Positions 23,719 to 36,960 of a stretch of 64,000 nucleotides of DNA are shown piece after piece. The stretch's first letter is position 1. The number at the start of each line of letters is the position of its first letter. The notes under the pieces are model-generated. The model worked only from the letters and a program-made list of their open reading frames with translations, had not been told where the DNA came from and searched no databases. Made by a program: the position numbers and the translations under genes. This stretch comes from Lactifluus volemus (lineage: Eukaryota > Basidiomycota > Agaricomycetes > Russulales > Russulaceae), in the NCBI GenBank assembly GCA_022376515.1, contig WTXI01000014.1, forward strand, positions 434,001-498,000. The letters are read 5' to 3'.

Positions 23719-26337
23719 ATGGTGAGTGAATTTGATCTCCAAGAAGAGCTTCAGGCTCTACAAGATTCAGGGAGCCATTCTATTGACCGTGACATACGAT
23801 CGATGCAACTAGGAGAAAATCAACGTGTGTTGCAAATGCTTTCACTAACATCCTCTATTGATCCTCTACTTATCGTTTATTACAGAGGCTGTCCGAGCCA
23901 TAGCAGAGTCCTTCGAAGCGGTCACATCTCCAGATACTTTTTGACATCTTGTGCTCTTTTCTCAAATGCGTCGATGCCGTGCCTGGTATCTTGATGAACA
24001 AACTACTCGACATTATCATGTCTGGCTTTGCCGCGGAGGTGGATGCTGCCGCGCATGACATCCATCACGAAGGCCAGCAGACGTGCGCGGCACATAAAGT
24101 ACCGATGGAGTTTGCCTTCTTGCTCAACTGGTCGGCCAGCTCGGTGGAGAAGGTCAACATACCCGACGAGGATGGGTCCGCTGCCACGGTACCCGCAAAG
24201 TCTCGGAAGGGACGGGGTGGAAAGGCAACGCAATCGAGAGTTGCTTCCAAGAATAAGGCAGCCGAATGGTCATGGAAAGACCAGATAGTGCCTATTCTCA
24301 CGCTGATCGCCAAGGTTTTGAAGTTGAAGACGTCCAAGATTTGGACTGTGGGATACTTTTATCGGGTGCGTCATTTCCTCACAAGGTCACCGTATCAGCT
24401 TCACTTACTATAGGGCAAAATGTCCCTTGCTCTGTAGGTGTCTCTCTGTGCCTGCGTATCACGTCACGGAGAATGAGCAGTACATGAAGTCCCAGCCTAT
24501 CAAGCTTCGAGTCTACAAAGTCATCTGTCTCGCGGTCAAACATCACGGGCATGGACCTGCCGCACAGACCTCGATCATGCAATCCTTGCAGTACTATGAG
24601 AACCTTTCTGAACCCATGGCAGAGTATCTTATTATAACGTGCTGTTGAAGGAATTCAACCATGCACAACTCGGCGAGGAGATCTTCCGAGAGATTGCTGC
24701 GAAGAGCTTCAATGCGCAAGATACCAAGGGTCCAAGGAACTTTTCTAGGTTCCTCACGCAATTCGCAGAATGGGCTCCGCGAGCAGTCCTGAAGCAGATT
24801 AGCTTGCTGCTTTCGCACTTGGACTCAGAGGTGCGTTTTCCTACACACACTCATTCTCTTCGAGTGTCTATAGGGCCTTACGCTACATACATAAGCACAG
24901 TCTTATCCGATGCGAGTTTGTTGCTGATTTGTCGTTAAACAGGCGTCGAAACAAAAATGCTTGCCACAGCAACCGCGGCTGCCATACCCCCGGACGAGCA
25001 ACACCCGCCCCCCACAGTCGCTGCCCTCAATCACGCAGCCAAACTTCGTGTCCTGACCGAGTGGGAGGAAGTTTGGCTAGCAGACCCACGCCGAAATCCT
25101 GCTTACCGCGCCCTTCACCACCCCCCGTCGGGCCAGCCCCCCGAGTTCATGTCCGGGATTGGAAACTTCGCCCGGCCAGTCTTTTGCACTGCCATCCGCC
25201 TCCTTACTGAACACGCCTTCACAGGGGAATACAACGCCAGACACCGCCCTAGGGCTCTGGACCCCCATGACTGCCAATGCGGGCAGACCGCCCTGCAGAC
25301 ACCGCACCACGTCATCATGCAGTGCCCCCTCTTCAATGAGGCTCGCGAACGACTTCTGCGACCTGCCGCGCCCACCCTCTCAACCCCCATCATCTTCGGA
25401 ACAAAGGCCGGGGGCATAGCCCTTGCCAGGTTCATCGAGGAAACGCAGGCCGGCGTCAGACCTAGGAGACGCCCTGTGGAGGACCATGGCTGAACGCCTC
25501 GGGCGATCGCCCACGTACATTACACGCAACCACCCCCCTCACCCCAACACTTCTCCATACATACACCACCATACCAGCCACCCAGGTCGTATTAGGTTAT
25601 TTAGTTAGCGAGCGCGACCGAGCGCGTCTTTGTTCTTTGTAAACATGCTGCGCTATACAAGTGCTGATTCAAAAAAAAAACAAAAATGCTGAAGATGCGA
25701 TGGATGCTAATGAGGAATATGATGATTCGGACGAGGTCCACAGCATCATGGACGAGGACGAACCAGAGTCCTCTAGAGCTGAAGAAGGCGGCGATGACGG
25801 ATCAGGCCACCAAGTCGACAGAGAGAGCACGCAGCAAACATTCAAGAAGAGCGGAAGCAAGTCGGAGCTCGCTATGGCCGCGCACGGACGAGCAAGCGGC
25901 ACTCGCGGCACGGGAGAGCAACCAGCTGCTGTACCTTCGCTTGCGCAAGTGGCACTATGCCGGGGCACTCAACTTCATTCGGCAGGTCGAGGAGGCAGCC
26001 CAGATGATCTTCCAGTTTCTCGGGTCAACGCATAAAGCTGAGGTATTGGAGGCGATGGAGTTCTTCAGGGTCGCGCACGAATATCAGCTCGATAGTGCCG
26101 AGGTGGGTGGTGAAGCGCGATTTTGGGTTGTTTTGACATGGGTCGCTTACGAACATGACATGCAGATTGGGATCAAGAAGAATGTTACACCTGATCTGGT
26201 CGAAGGACAACAGCTCGATGTCAGAAGATGGGAAGGAGCTAAAGACCTCTCGCTTTTCCATGTGGAAAGGGGCCCATCCACAGCGGAAAGCAAAGGTCAG
26301 GCGCTCTCAGACTCAGCTAACGGAGGGATGATGTATT
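23719..26337 (+). pseudogene. Decayed copy of condensin complex subunit 1 (Cnd1/Ycs4-like), interrupted by a LINE
   Basis: The N-terminal pieces MVSEFDLQEELQALQDSGSH, IAESFEAVTSPDTFD, FLLNWSASSVEKVNIPDEDG and QPIKLRVYKVICLAVKHHGH, up to VLKQISLLLSHLDSE (about 24830), follow condensin order. The HEAT-repeat part expected next is missing. After a retroelement insertion (24962-25677) come an acidic linker and a later condensin segment: AALAARESNQLLYLRLRKWH and THKAEVLEAMEFFRVAHEYQ. A shifted frame near 26185 would read into a KKMLHLIWSKDN-type motif. Frame breaks are seen near 25875 and 26185. Condensin is essential and single-copy, so an intact gene should lie elsewhere. This copy cannot make a full protein. 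Confidence 0.75.
24962..25677 (+). mobile_element. 5'-truncated non-LTR retrotransposon (LINE), 3' end of the reverse-transcriptase ORF plus poly(A)
   Basis: An open frame from the left junction to 25493 encodes a LINE-like ORF2 C-terminus: RPVFCTAIRLLTEHAFTGEY, then a zinc-knuckle-like stretch with CQCG, TPHHVIMQCPLF and RERLL. A 3' tail ends in an A run (25671-25680). Both sides carry the same 13-bp sequence AAACAAAAATGCT (24949-24961 and 25678-25690), a target-site duplication typical of target-primed reverse transcription. The host is the decayed condensin copy. Most of the element (endonuclease and polymerase) is absent, so it is dead on arrival. Confidence 0.85.
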
Positions 26338-26737
26338 GATTCCTCAGGCTAGTTCATAACGAACATTGTGTTGTGACTGCTAAAACTCCCCCTATGTACG
26401 ACTACGGCGTGACTTGAGTTAGTAGTGGAAGACTTCAATAGGGTCACTGGCACCTTCTGCAGGAAATTTGCTACAGACATGACGAGACATCCGAGCCATG
26501 ACCGCAGTGAGGGCTATCTGCGGCCTGTGAGAACCAGGCACAAAGATGGAGGGCTATTGAAACAAAGTCATGCACGGAACGCGAATCGGTTTAGTAGAGT
26601 GGTTACCCGGGCCGTCGTCGTGTGGCTTTAGCGCCCAACGGGGGTTCGCCACGCGAACCGTTGGTTTACCGTAGAGCTCGAGACAGTGACATCCTTCCAA
26701 TCCCCATTTACGATCTGTTTGTCATATATAACACCAG
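26338..26737. other. Intergenic between condensin and DUF6535 relics
   Basis: Nothing gene-like is seen. Short frames at 26425-26631 lack any recognisable motif. Confidence 0.4.
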
Positions 26738-27656
26738 ATGGACCAAGGGCCGCCTCCAGAAGAACATAGAACCAGTATGTTATCCGACACCAGCTGTATC
26801 AGGCTTTATCAAACGAATTCATCTCCCCTATAGCTGGCCTTCGTGACGTCCCTCGGCCAGAGAAAAATCAAGGACAGACCAGATTTACCGATAGCTCAGG
26901 CCCCCTCTTTCATATGTACGTCAAGATGACAGAGGAAGAAGACGCAAAATGGCCAAACGGTGGCAAAAGGATGCAGACGGCATCCTTATTTTCGTGAGTC
27001 CTCATCTTGGTCTCCTCGCTGGGGTGGGTGCAGCAGTCAACGTAAATTCTGTAGACCGGTTTATTCTCTGTTGTGCTCCCCGCATTAGCTGCTGTCTGTT
27101 CAAGACCGCGAGATAGAATGCAGAGGTATCTTGAACATAGCTCTGCATCCTATCTCGCGAACATCTATCACCATCTCTCCCACTTCCGACTCCGAGTCAA
27201 GCCCGGATGTCCCCGAAGTGTCGACATTAACACTAGAGTCGCCCTTCGTCCCACCATTTAGCGACACTACTGATCCGCATAAAATTGTAGATCTCGGTGT
27301 TACCTCCGACATTCCATTGCCGTTTTCCCCGGACTCAGCTTCCGACTACGCGATCCCTCCAATCACTCAGTCATCACTAGCTTCTCCCGCATTCCGGATT
27401 GACCAAGGGACCGCTGCTCCGCTTCCTCTTCCCACCATCTCAACAACGGCTGTTTTGCCCGCGCTGCCGCCGGTAACCTCAGTTTCGCGCCCAACCACTG
27501 GCACATCGAATGATGGAACAGTCGATGCCTCCGGGCCCCGATCTGCGTTATCATGTGGATGCCCTAGAGCAGTCCCAGGAGTCAGCCATGTCCGTTCCTG
27601 AGGTGGCTGCAGATGTTTTGCGGCATCCCCTTGACGCAGCATCTGTCTCTCGCGAC
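26738..27656 (+). pseudogene. Fragment of a DUF6535-type membrane protein gene
   Basis: Starts with MDQGPPPEEHRT (ATG 26738), followed by an intron and exons reading SGPLFHMYVKMTEEEDAK, MAKRWQKDADGILIF, then after an intron (GTGAGT...CTGTAG, about 26995-27052) TGLFSVVLPALAAV and a SASYLANIYHHLS-like piece. This order is that of the DUF6535 N-terminal region common in Agaricomycetes. A base is missing in the A run near 26946 and another near 27096. The rest is Ser/Pro-rich with a frame change near 27525 and a stop at about 27668, without the later transmembrane segments. Function of DUF6535 proteins is unknown. Confidence 0.5.
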
Positions 27657-29420
27657 CATACAGAGTAGAGGATACTTATAGGCTTCTTGGCTTCTTGATT
27701 TGGTATTGCGAACCCCTTGTCATTTTATCTTTATCCCATATTTCGCCTTGGTCCACTTTTGTTTTTACAATAGGATTTTCCCTGCTTGCTAGGTCTTGGT
27801 CTGTCATTTCCGTGTCTCATTTCTGTCGTCGTGTGACCGGCCCTTGTAGCGGGGTGTAGTTGACCTTCTGCCGTGGTGTGCCCTTTTACAGTCTGGGTTC
27901 AGGTCCTTCGGGACTCACTATGCATATATTCCACTCTTTTTAAGACAGAAAAAGCGAAGAGCAGCCGACACAGTAAAGAACTACTGTATAGGTCAGACAC
28001 AGCGCGTATATCTGGGGATCACGTGCCGCTCGCCAGTCGCCTCAATGAGTGACGCGGTTACGACACGGTGAACTTGAAGGCGAATGAACACAAAACCCAC
28101 TATTGTAAAACACGGGTATAGTATTTATGTTTTGGTTTGATTAAAAGAGTCCTATCATGATTACGTCAAGGCTAAAGCACGTCTCATTATCTGAGTCTCG
28201 CCAAGATAGTTCCATCCGTATCAACACGAGCACACCATTGACGAATCTGGCAATCTTGGAGTCCTCGCGGTGCAAAGAAGAGATAGAAGGGCACAGGACT
28301 GGGTACACGTGGGTCGATATCACCATGAGAGCTGATACACATTCGCGGCTGGGCGTCGGACGAGCATTTACCTAGGCAACGTCGCGTAGCCGTATTCATC
28401 TACCAGAGGTCTTCATAGTAGGCTGTGCCCGCGATGCATCAGTAGCCCCAGGTAATATACCATGTCATAACCGCTACGCCAACCACTACGCCAGCAGACC
28501 TTCCCGAACGCAATAATATTCAACTTGAGTGCGAGCCAGAATCGACTACTTGACCAATCATCGGAGTCCCATGGGAGACAGGACCCCCACCACCACTGTT
28601 TGTGTCTCTGTCTGATCACCCCGAATACGGTCTAGGCCAACACAATCACATCGGGGCGTTAGTCGCCATGGAAGTTGTAGTCACTGACCGATAGTTTTAT
28701 TCCTGAACAGTCTGTGAAGCGGCTCTGATGAGACCGTCCGAATTGTATTCACGTACAAACCGTTAGAGCCCCCAGGAGGACAGAACGACTCTACATCCAT
28801 CTCCGCATCGGATACGAGGTCTATTAGAGAGTTAGTTATGGTGAAGCGCTTCATGGCCAAGTCGAACATACCGCCAGGCCTTGAAGCTTGAAGTTGTAGG
28901 GAGTAAAAGAGCCAAATTACGTCTGGTCCACAACAAAAGTCTGCAGTTGAGTCAGAAAGTTTACCCTATCGGTCTGGTGTTGCTCTCATGTCCGAGTCTT
29001 GCTGTGTGGTCCAAGAGGCGTCTTGGCGGCGTTGCTGTACCAGTTGTGACTGCCTAAGACATCCCTGATGTACGAACGGGTTAACGCAAGACCTCAATGG
29101 GGTCTCACACGGACAAGATGGATATACAAAGTCTCCGCGTACGTATGGAGTATTGCGCTCCCCCTATGAGGGTCGGATACTCCCCGCTCCGTCACATCGC
29201 GCAAACATCCCAAAAGTCGCCGACTTAGGAGAGGCCATTTCATTATTCAAACGTCATCCTACACCGTCTAATGTCGATGGATAGGCACAAATTCGCGAGG
29301 AATGTCGTCTAGGACGCGAAGTTAATGATGTCGGTTCATATGAACGTTCAGCCGTTCCATTGGTAGACATCTTGATGCAATGATCACATCGACATTTCCT
29401 TTGGTTCTCTCACGCCAAAC
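27657..29420. other. Non-coding stretch left of the lectin array
   Basis: No credible gene. The last 300 bp (about 29110-29420) are similar to the region upstream of lectin copy 2 (about 31190-31495) and form part of the duplicated lectin promoter. Confidence 0.45.
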
Positions 29421-29430
29421 GTATAAAACG
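29421..29430 (+). promoter_or_regulatory. TATA-type core promoter of lectin copy 1
   Basis: GTATAAAACG followed by ACATCCTACAT, 152 bp before the start codon. The same motif precedes all five lectin copies. Confidence 0.6.
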
Positions 29431-29554
29431 ACATCCTACATTTCGCTTTTTCAGTAGTCCATCTCTTCTCACTCGAGACCTGTATGTATCTCCTCTCCTG
29501 CTTTCCTTGGCCCACTCACGATCTGACTCGGTGCATTTCCTACACCTTAAGTGA

Positions 29555-29824
<270 letters not shown>

Positions 29825-31495
29825 GCACGCATGTGGGGGGGGCCTCACTAAGACTACAAGACAAAAGCAACGCGACAATGAATGATGAGCAGCAAAAGAG
29901 TACTGTCACGGCAAACTAAATGAGGTGCCAGTGACTGGCGGCTCGGAGTCTAAGTTACGCACAGCGCGTTAGTCGGCTGTCAGACCGCGCACTTCCAATT
30001 GAACAAGTTACGGTACATTCACAGATTAAAAATCATTGTGGGAACATGGTCACGTGACATCCAGCAATCCCGAAGTTGGTATAACAACTTTCCCTCACCG
30101 GAGATCCGCTATCGACCATTCACAGCTTTTGGCGTTCAATTTCGCGTGTACCGGCCGGGTAATACTTTTATACGAGGAGCTTTCCAGATCCTTGAGCTGC
30201 GAGTTCCATTATTTGCACTACATACATCAACGCCTCCCCTCCGGTTTGTTGAAGAATCTCAGTAAACTGCGTCTCGCGCACCGTACCTCAGCTCTCCCGA
30301 AGACACCGGAAGGGGCCTGTCTTCTAATGACTCAAAAATGCACCTACTACGCAGCAGCGACAGACTTTGAATCGTTCCTCACCATAACTCTTCCTTGGAG
30401 AATTGGTACCGAAGCCAGATTCTGCCACAAGAAAGCTATTGGTTCTTCGCCCTCTTATATTTGGTTTTCGAGAAAGGAACGTCCAACTTCTGCATCATTC
30501 ATCATTCACAAACTACTCATTTACCGAACGTTCTCTGAACCGTCAGGTTTGACATCGCTTTAAATCTGAAGTGCACAATGAGAGATTCAGGGTCGGAGTC
30601 CTCGATCCAAGGCACAGGGAAGTCGCATTTCTCTGGACCGACCTTCCAGGAACCGGATCATGCCATTACTTTGTTACCCATCTGAGTTTCATACAAGGCA
30701 ATGCCACAACTTCCAAAGGGATCCAAAGGGTGTCGAAACGACTCATACGGGACTGGGTGGCTGAGCTCCTGTCTAAGCATGGATCTTATTATTAATATCG
30801 ATATCTGCGATTTTCGGTGAATGGCTTATAGTCGATTTGGATTGAGTTACACAGCCGAGAAGCGACCAAGAAGAATCGAAGGTATGTTTAAACACGCCTT
30901 AACAAAATTCCATTCTTGGTTACATTGCCCTGCTTACTGCCATGTTGGTATCGTGTCGCATCGCCGACGAAAAATGTTCATTTCGATGCTGAGAACAGGC
31001 GGAGAATGGTGAGTAACTTATTCTCAACATTCTTATACCACCTGATCTATCACACCTGCTGCGCACAGGCACTCGTGACCTCATAGATGACAACAGAAAT
31101 CTTGGCAGCACCCAATGAGTCCGTACTCCAGATAAATAGCGAAAGACATTCCTGGAATTGATGTACGAACCGAAGCGTGCGATTTTCACACGGACACGAT
31201 GGATATACAAAGAGTCCACGTTCGGATGGAGCAGTGCACTTCCCCTATGACTGCGCTCCGTCACATCACACAGACATCCAAAAGGACGCCGACTCAGAAG
31301 GGGCCATTCCATTATTCGAACATCATCCTACTCTGTCTATGTCTATTGTCGATGGATAGGCGCAAAATCGCGAGGAATGTCGTTTACGAGGCGAAGGCAA
31401 ACTTGTAGGTTCACATGAACGTTCAGCTGCTCCATTTGCAGACCTCTCGATGCAATGATCGCATCAACATCTCTTTTTGTTCTCTCATGCCAAAC
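29825..31495. repeat. Duplicated spacer between lectin copies 1 and 2
   Basis: No intact gene. The part 30100-30500 is similar to 35880-36330 and 39950-40370. The part 30590-31330 is similar to 43010-43750 and includes a copy (30885-31175) of the dispersed repeat also seen at 17160. The frame 30036-30563 is part of this repeat and is not considered a gene. Confidence 0.6.
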
Positions 31496-31505
31496 GTATA
31501 AAACG
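31496..31505 (+). promoter_or_regulatory. TATA-type core promoter of lectin copy 2
   Basis: GTATAAAACG, 160 bp upstream of the copy 2 start, in a conserved context (CCAAAC before, ACATCCTAC after). Confidence 0.6.
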
Positions 31506-31648
31506 ACATCCTACTTCTCTCTTTTCTGCAGTCCCACTCTTCTCACTCACGCCGACCTGTATGTATCTCCTCCACTGTCTTCATGACCTGCTCATGATCT
31601 GACTAGGTGCATGTCTGCATCTCAAGACATAGTCATAGTACCACCTGA

Positions 31649-32116
<468 letters not shown>

Positions 32117-33069
32117 CTTCTTTGAATGTATCTGGTTACTCCAGGAATTGGCAGTTGCGAGTAAGATGGTGAGCGTGGCGAATAAGACGACGGAGCAAAG
32201 CGTTTCAAGATTCGGAATAGTAGTAGTAGGGTAGAAGCATTCGGGCAATCAGAGTCCGTTTAAGCACGCATGTGGGAGCCACACTCAGCACAAAAGGTGA
32301 GAAGCAACGAGACAACGGTAATGAGCGGCAACTAAGTACAGTGGGCCAAGTTGAACCCATACGGCTCGGACTCTGAGTGACTCGCACGACGCGTGTTTTA
32401 ATCGACTGTCATACCGCGCACGCTAGCCCTTACTTTATGATGAACAAGCAGACAGAGAAATGAGTCAAATGATCCTGATGCATCGATGATGACGAGGAAG
32501 GTGGACACCAGCGTGCCGCAGTGGAATACGGGTATACGTTAGCGCCCACGCCACCGCCACGACATCAGTCGTCCGTGGTGCACATAACTTACACGCTCTT
32601 CAATCGCATCCACGCCATTACTCACCTCCCTGAAAATGCTTGGTTGCTGCCCTGCCATAGTTTATCCTCCCCTCATTAGCCGATGTAGGGAGTTCCAAAT
32701 AGTGACCTTTGTGTCCCTGATCTGTTCACAAACTTGCAAATTAAGGGCAATAGACAACACTCGCCTATCTATACCCCAACGCTGATGTGCTCCGTCTCAA
32801 TATATTTCATCACTATCGGCTGGCAGATCCAGGGCGAATATGTCGACGGAACAGGGGAAACCGTTATTGATTGGGACTGCCAACGTTGGTGGTACAACTA
32901 GCACAAGTTTGTCAACAATGGCGATTTATTATTCTTGAGTCACATGTTCGCCCGACCTTCATCTCTGGATGGAATTTTTATTTTTATGAATTATTTTTTC
33001 AATTTATCATTTATATAAAAAACTAATTAATTTTGCAACATTCGACCGTTCGATCCAAGAACTAAAAAA
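32117..33069. other. Non-coding spacer, AT-rich on the right
   Basis: It starts with the lectin copy 2 3' region and ends in a very AT-rich segment (about 32940-33070). No gene was seen. Confidence 0.5.
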
Positions 33070-33960
33070 ATTGCCAGCGGACATGCTCGCACATTCACCA
33101 CCTCTACCACTCACCATCTATTATCACACTATGGACTGCGAGATAACAACAGAAGGTGATTCGGGTATGTTGCTCGCACTTTCATACCTTGATTGCGTGC
33201 GTCGGATTTTGTGCTGGATGCTCCCAAATGTGGGGAAGTTCGTCATGGTTATGGATGTGTTCCAGAATTGGGAATTGATCTATCAATTTCCCAGTTCTGG
33301 AACACATCTATATCCTGTCTCTCACCGAAGCTTTCCTTCGTGTAACGTTTCAAGCCCCCAATCTACGCCACCTCATACTGAAGCTGGCTTGCGTTCCAAT
33401 TGGATCACCCTTACTTACCCGGCCCACTGCTGCTGCGGGACTCGTCACTCTTGACCTTCACGATATCCCGGTATCCGCCCACTTTCCTCCAAGTTATATA
33501 CTTACCCGACTTTCGCTTATTCTCCAGCTGGAGACACTGCATTAGATTTAAATCCCCTATCCCCAATCGTGATGTTGAAAGGCAGTTGCACCCGACCCCG
33601 GATATGACCACACTTCCTAGCCCATGCCAGTCCGTGGTATGAGTGCCTATTTGGAAGGACTTGTTTCTCGGATCAGCGCTCCTTCCCTCAGCACTTTTCG
33701 TGTCTATCTTTTTAATCGATTTCCTTTACTTCTCCACGCCTCTTGCAGTTCACGCAAACATCCGAGAGCCTCACATTTAGCACTGTCCAGATAACTTTCG
33801 GTGCGCTTGCCGTGTCCGTCCCTTGGAAGTGGGACTCTTCCTTACTGTGCACATCAAGTACAAACATCTCGACAGGCAGGTAGCGTCTGCGGTTCAATTC
33901 TTTGGCACGCTTTCACCCATACTTTCTGTTGTCTAGCAAGTCGCATTCAGCTACGAGGAG
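33070..33960 (+). pseudogene. Decayed F-box/LRR gene fragment
   Basis: Pieces in several frames resemble the LRR part of Agaricomycete F-box proteins: AFLRVTFQAPNLRHLILKLA, GSPLLTRPTAAAGLVTLDLH, HFPPSYILTRLSLILQLETL, then MSAYLEGLVSRISAPSLSTF with FRVYLFN, and KWDSSLLLHI. Stops and frame changes separate them. No F-box or intact start is present. A long hairpin lies at its left part (33254-33308). Confidence 0.6.
33254..33308. repeat. Near-perfect inverted repeat with 26-27-bp arms
   Basis: The left arm GATGTGTTCCAGAATTGGGA continues with ATTGAT; the right arm ATCAATTTCCCAGTTCTGGA continues with ACACATC. The arms pair with two differences and almost no loop. Confidence 0.85.
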
Positions 33961-35506
33961 CACAAACAATCATCTGAATTGCACAACAACGTCGATCGAG
34001 ACAGTGACGTGAACTCCTTAGGCCATTCACCAACGCGAAGATTATTCATGTACAAGATGACTCGTCAGTAAAATTTTCCGTTCCTTCCGAACCTTGAGGA
34101 GGTTGGATATTCTGGAGAAAGCAATGCTCGGCATTTAGTACCACATTTCTCAATGAACGACAAGTAGCGGGCCATCGCCATCCCATCATCCGGCACTTGG
34201 TGGATCATTCGAGCCTTGGTTTCGATAGGTGTGGACGGTGCTGCAACGGAGCTCACTGGTGGGTCAGGTACGTCTCGTTAAAACTACATATACCTTGATC
34301 GCAATAAAGCGGCCCAAGTAGCTTATCTTGACCCGGCGCTATGTTTCTCTGTAGAATTTCTACCTGATTCACGATGCCATCATGTCCTTGATCTGTCGTG
34401 CCCTGGCGTCTGATGGTGCACCTGAATGGTCACAATCACCTGCCTCTCGACCGATGTGTCTCTGTCGTAGCTTGCCCGCTGTCATGGCTGCTGTCACCGG
34501 TGCTTGTCGACAACGCAACCGCCCAAGTCTCACATTGCCTCGTTCACGCACATGCCTGCCTTCGGCCCTTCGTCACGCGTGCTCACCAGTCGCAACTGTC
34601 ATTGTCGAGGTCACGATCTCGCCAATCAGACGAGTGGATGGGAGTTGATGTGTGCTAACACTTGAACGTTGAACATCGACACCCACAACGTTTCAATTCC
34701 AACCTGACATTGTCTGTTATAAGAATCACGCGCTGACGAAAGACTGCAGCCGTGGCCTGCCCAACCGTCTTTGCGCTACAGCGTGTACAACATGACTATC
34801 CAATGTCCACCGTCGGGCCGCGTGGCCACTGAGAGCAACACATAGATGACACTGTCACGTCACCTATCGTCTTCGGGCCGCAGCCTGCGAGGGGTGGATG
34901 AGGTCGCTGTCGAAATGGAGACGTTGACACGTTGAAGGTTGAGTGGATGACTGTACGTCCGCTCGATTGACTGCTAATCAATGCGTTCATGGTGTTGACA
35001 TAGTCGTGGAATCGGAATCTGGTGAAGGACATGTTCAATGATTGAGCCTGCGAGTTCAGTGGTAGGTGATTTGCCACAGCTTGCCTCATGTGTGAGAGTC
35101 TGCCCATCGTCGAATGCTTGCCTGCCTGCGCACTATCCAGCATCGGACTGCGTCATGCGCAGAAGTTCAGTGCACGACAGATCAAATATTCACGCTTAGT
35201 AGAAACGCCGTTGCTCACCACATTCATGTCAGCCAGAACCACGCTAACTGGTTGAGCACTCACAGCCACAGCGTGCGCAACGCTGGCGCAACGTGATGCC
35301 CACTGTCGGGTGACAGCCTGGCCACTGAGAGCTCCACATCGTAGATACACGGTGACGATGCTGCCGCGTCACAGGGCAACCAGTGCCGACCAATCAGATC
35401 TGACTGACGTCACCCTTCCGCACTCAGCCTTCCGTCTTCCGCAATCAGCCTCGCCTGCCGCCGACCAATCATAGCTGAGGGACAGCCCTCTTTTGATAAA
35501 ATAGAT
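33961..35506. other. Non-coding spacer
   Basis: No credible gene. Two diverged copies of a short sequence (GTCGGG...GGCCACTGAGAGC) occur at about 34808-34835 and 35308-35332. Short frames here lack motifs. Confidence 0.4.
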
Positions 35507-36812
35507 AGATGAGGGAACATAGGGGTGAGAAACCTCGGTCCTCGTTTGCTAGTGAAAAGTCCAATCTGCACGATCACCCTATATAGCGTCCAAATCCAAC
35601 GGAATATCACCGAATGCGTTTTTGAGTGAAACGTGCACGTGCAGAGCTCATCAAGCAGCTGAACTTTTTCCTGAACGATGCGACGATGCAAACCCGACCA
35701 CGGAGATCCGGCCCGGCAAGCGACCGCTTTACCCGTTCATGTGCCAACCCACGTTGACAGTCCGACTCGATGACACGAGTCGCCGGCTGGTGGACATCCT
35801 CAGGCCTCAGGTTCAGAAACCCTGGCGCTCCTTTTTTTTGTCATTTTTGAAGGCACATCTTGTTTTTTTGGTAGGCTTTCCCTCCCACAGATCTACTTAT
35901 TGACCATTCTCAGTGGTCGGCGTTCAATTTCGTATGTACCGGCAGGTAACAATTCCAACACGAGGAGTGCGTTTCCAACAAGAGCCCTCACGGACTTCTG
36001 GGATGCGAGTTACATTCCTTGCACTACATCAACGCCTTCCCCTCCGAGTCGTTTGTTGAAGAATTTCAGCAAACTGCGTCCCGCGCACCGTACCTCAGCT
36101 CTCCTGATGACTCCGGAAGGAGCCTGGCTTCTAATGACTCCAATAAAGCACTTACTACGCAGCAGTGACAGATTTCTGAACTGATGCTCACCATAACTCT
36201 TCCTTGGAGAACTGGTACCGAGGCCAGATTCTGCCACCAGAAAGCGATAACTAAGTTCTTCGCACTCTTTTTTTTTGGTTTCGTGATAAAGGAATGTCCA
36301 ACTTCTGCTTCACCTACAAACTAACCAGTTTTCTGAACTGTCAGGTTTGACATCATTTAGCTGTGACGTGCCCAATGGACTGATCTATTAATAATTTGCG
36401 CAGGGACGTACGGAATAAGAGCGGGAAAGAAGTCATGTGCGCGTGCAACGACGCCGTAATGTGTCTAACGCTGGACAAAATATGGTTCCAGTCATTGGAG
36501 CATCCCCGATGTTCCTCACTAACAGTTCTGTAATCGTCCCGACAAGCTTGACCCGGTAACGATTCCAGGAATCGTGGTGGACGTACGCCCGAAGGCGCAC
36601 GGGTGAATTCGAGAGAAAAGAGTGACTATCATTCACCATTTTACGACGATATGGGTGCCTTTAAATACGTCAGGGTTGTATGGCTCTACACCGAGCCCGA
36701 GGCGTAAAGATAGGGCCTTACAGCGGGCGGCATGTGGTACCTGCATGGGCGTGTGATCGCCTCCTCCGCTCCACCACAAAACTGAACATTTCCTTTTGTT
36801 CCTCATGCCAAA

Positions 36813-36822
36813 GTATAAAACG
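36813..36822 (+). promoter_or_regulatory. TATA-type core promoter of lectin copy 3
   Basis: GTATAAAACG, 148 bp before the start. A CT-rich leader with CACTCTTCTCACTC follows. Confidence 0.6.
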
Positions 36823-36960
36823 ACATCCTACATTTCACTTTTCTGCAGCCCCACTCTTCTCACTCCCGACTTGTATGTATTTCCACCACTGTTTTCCATA
36901 ACCTACTCATGATCTGACTCTACACCTCAAGCTACTAGCACTAGTACAGATACACCAAGA

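Noticed and set aside
30036..30563. 175-codon ORF in the lectin spacer
   Set aside because: It falls in a segment repeated at 35880 and 39950, where the frame is not conserved.
32940..33070. AT-rich segment as a replication origin or centromere piece
   Set aside because: Only about 130 bp of AT-rich sequence without any repeat or consensus element.
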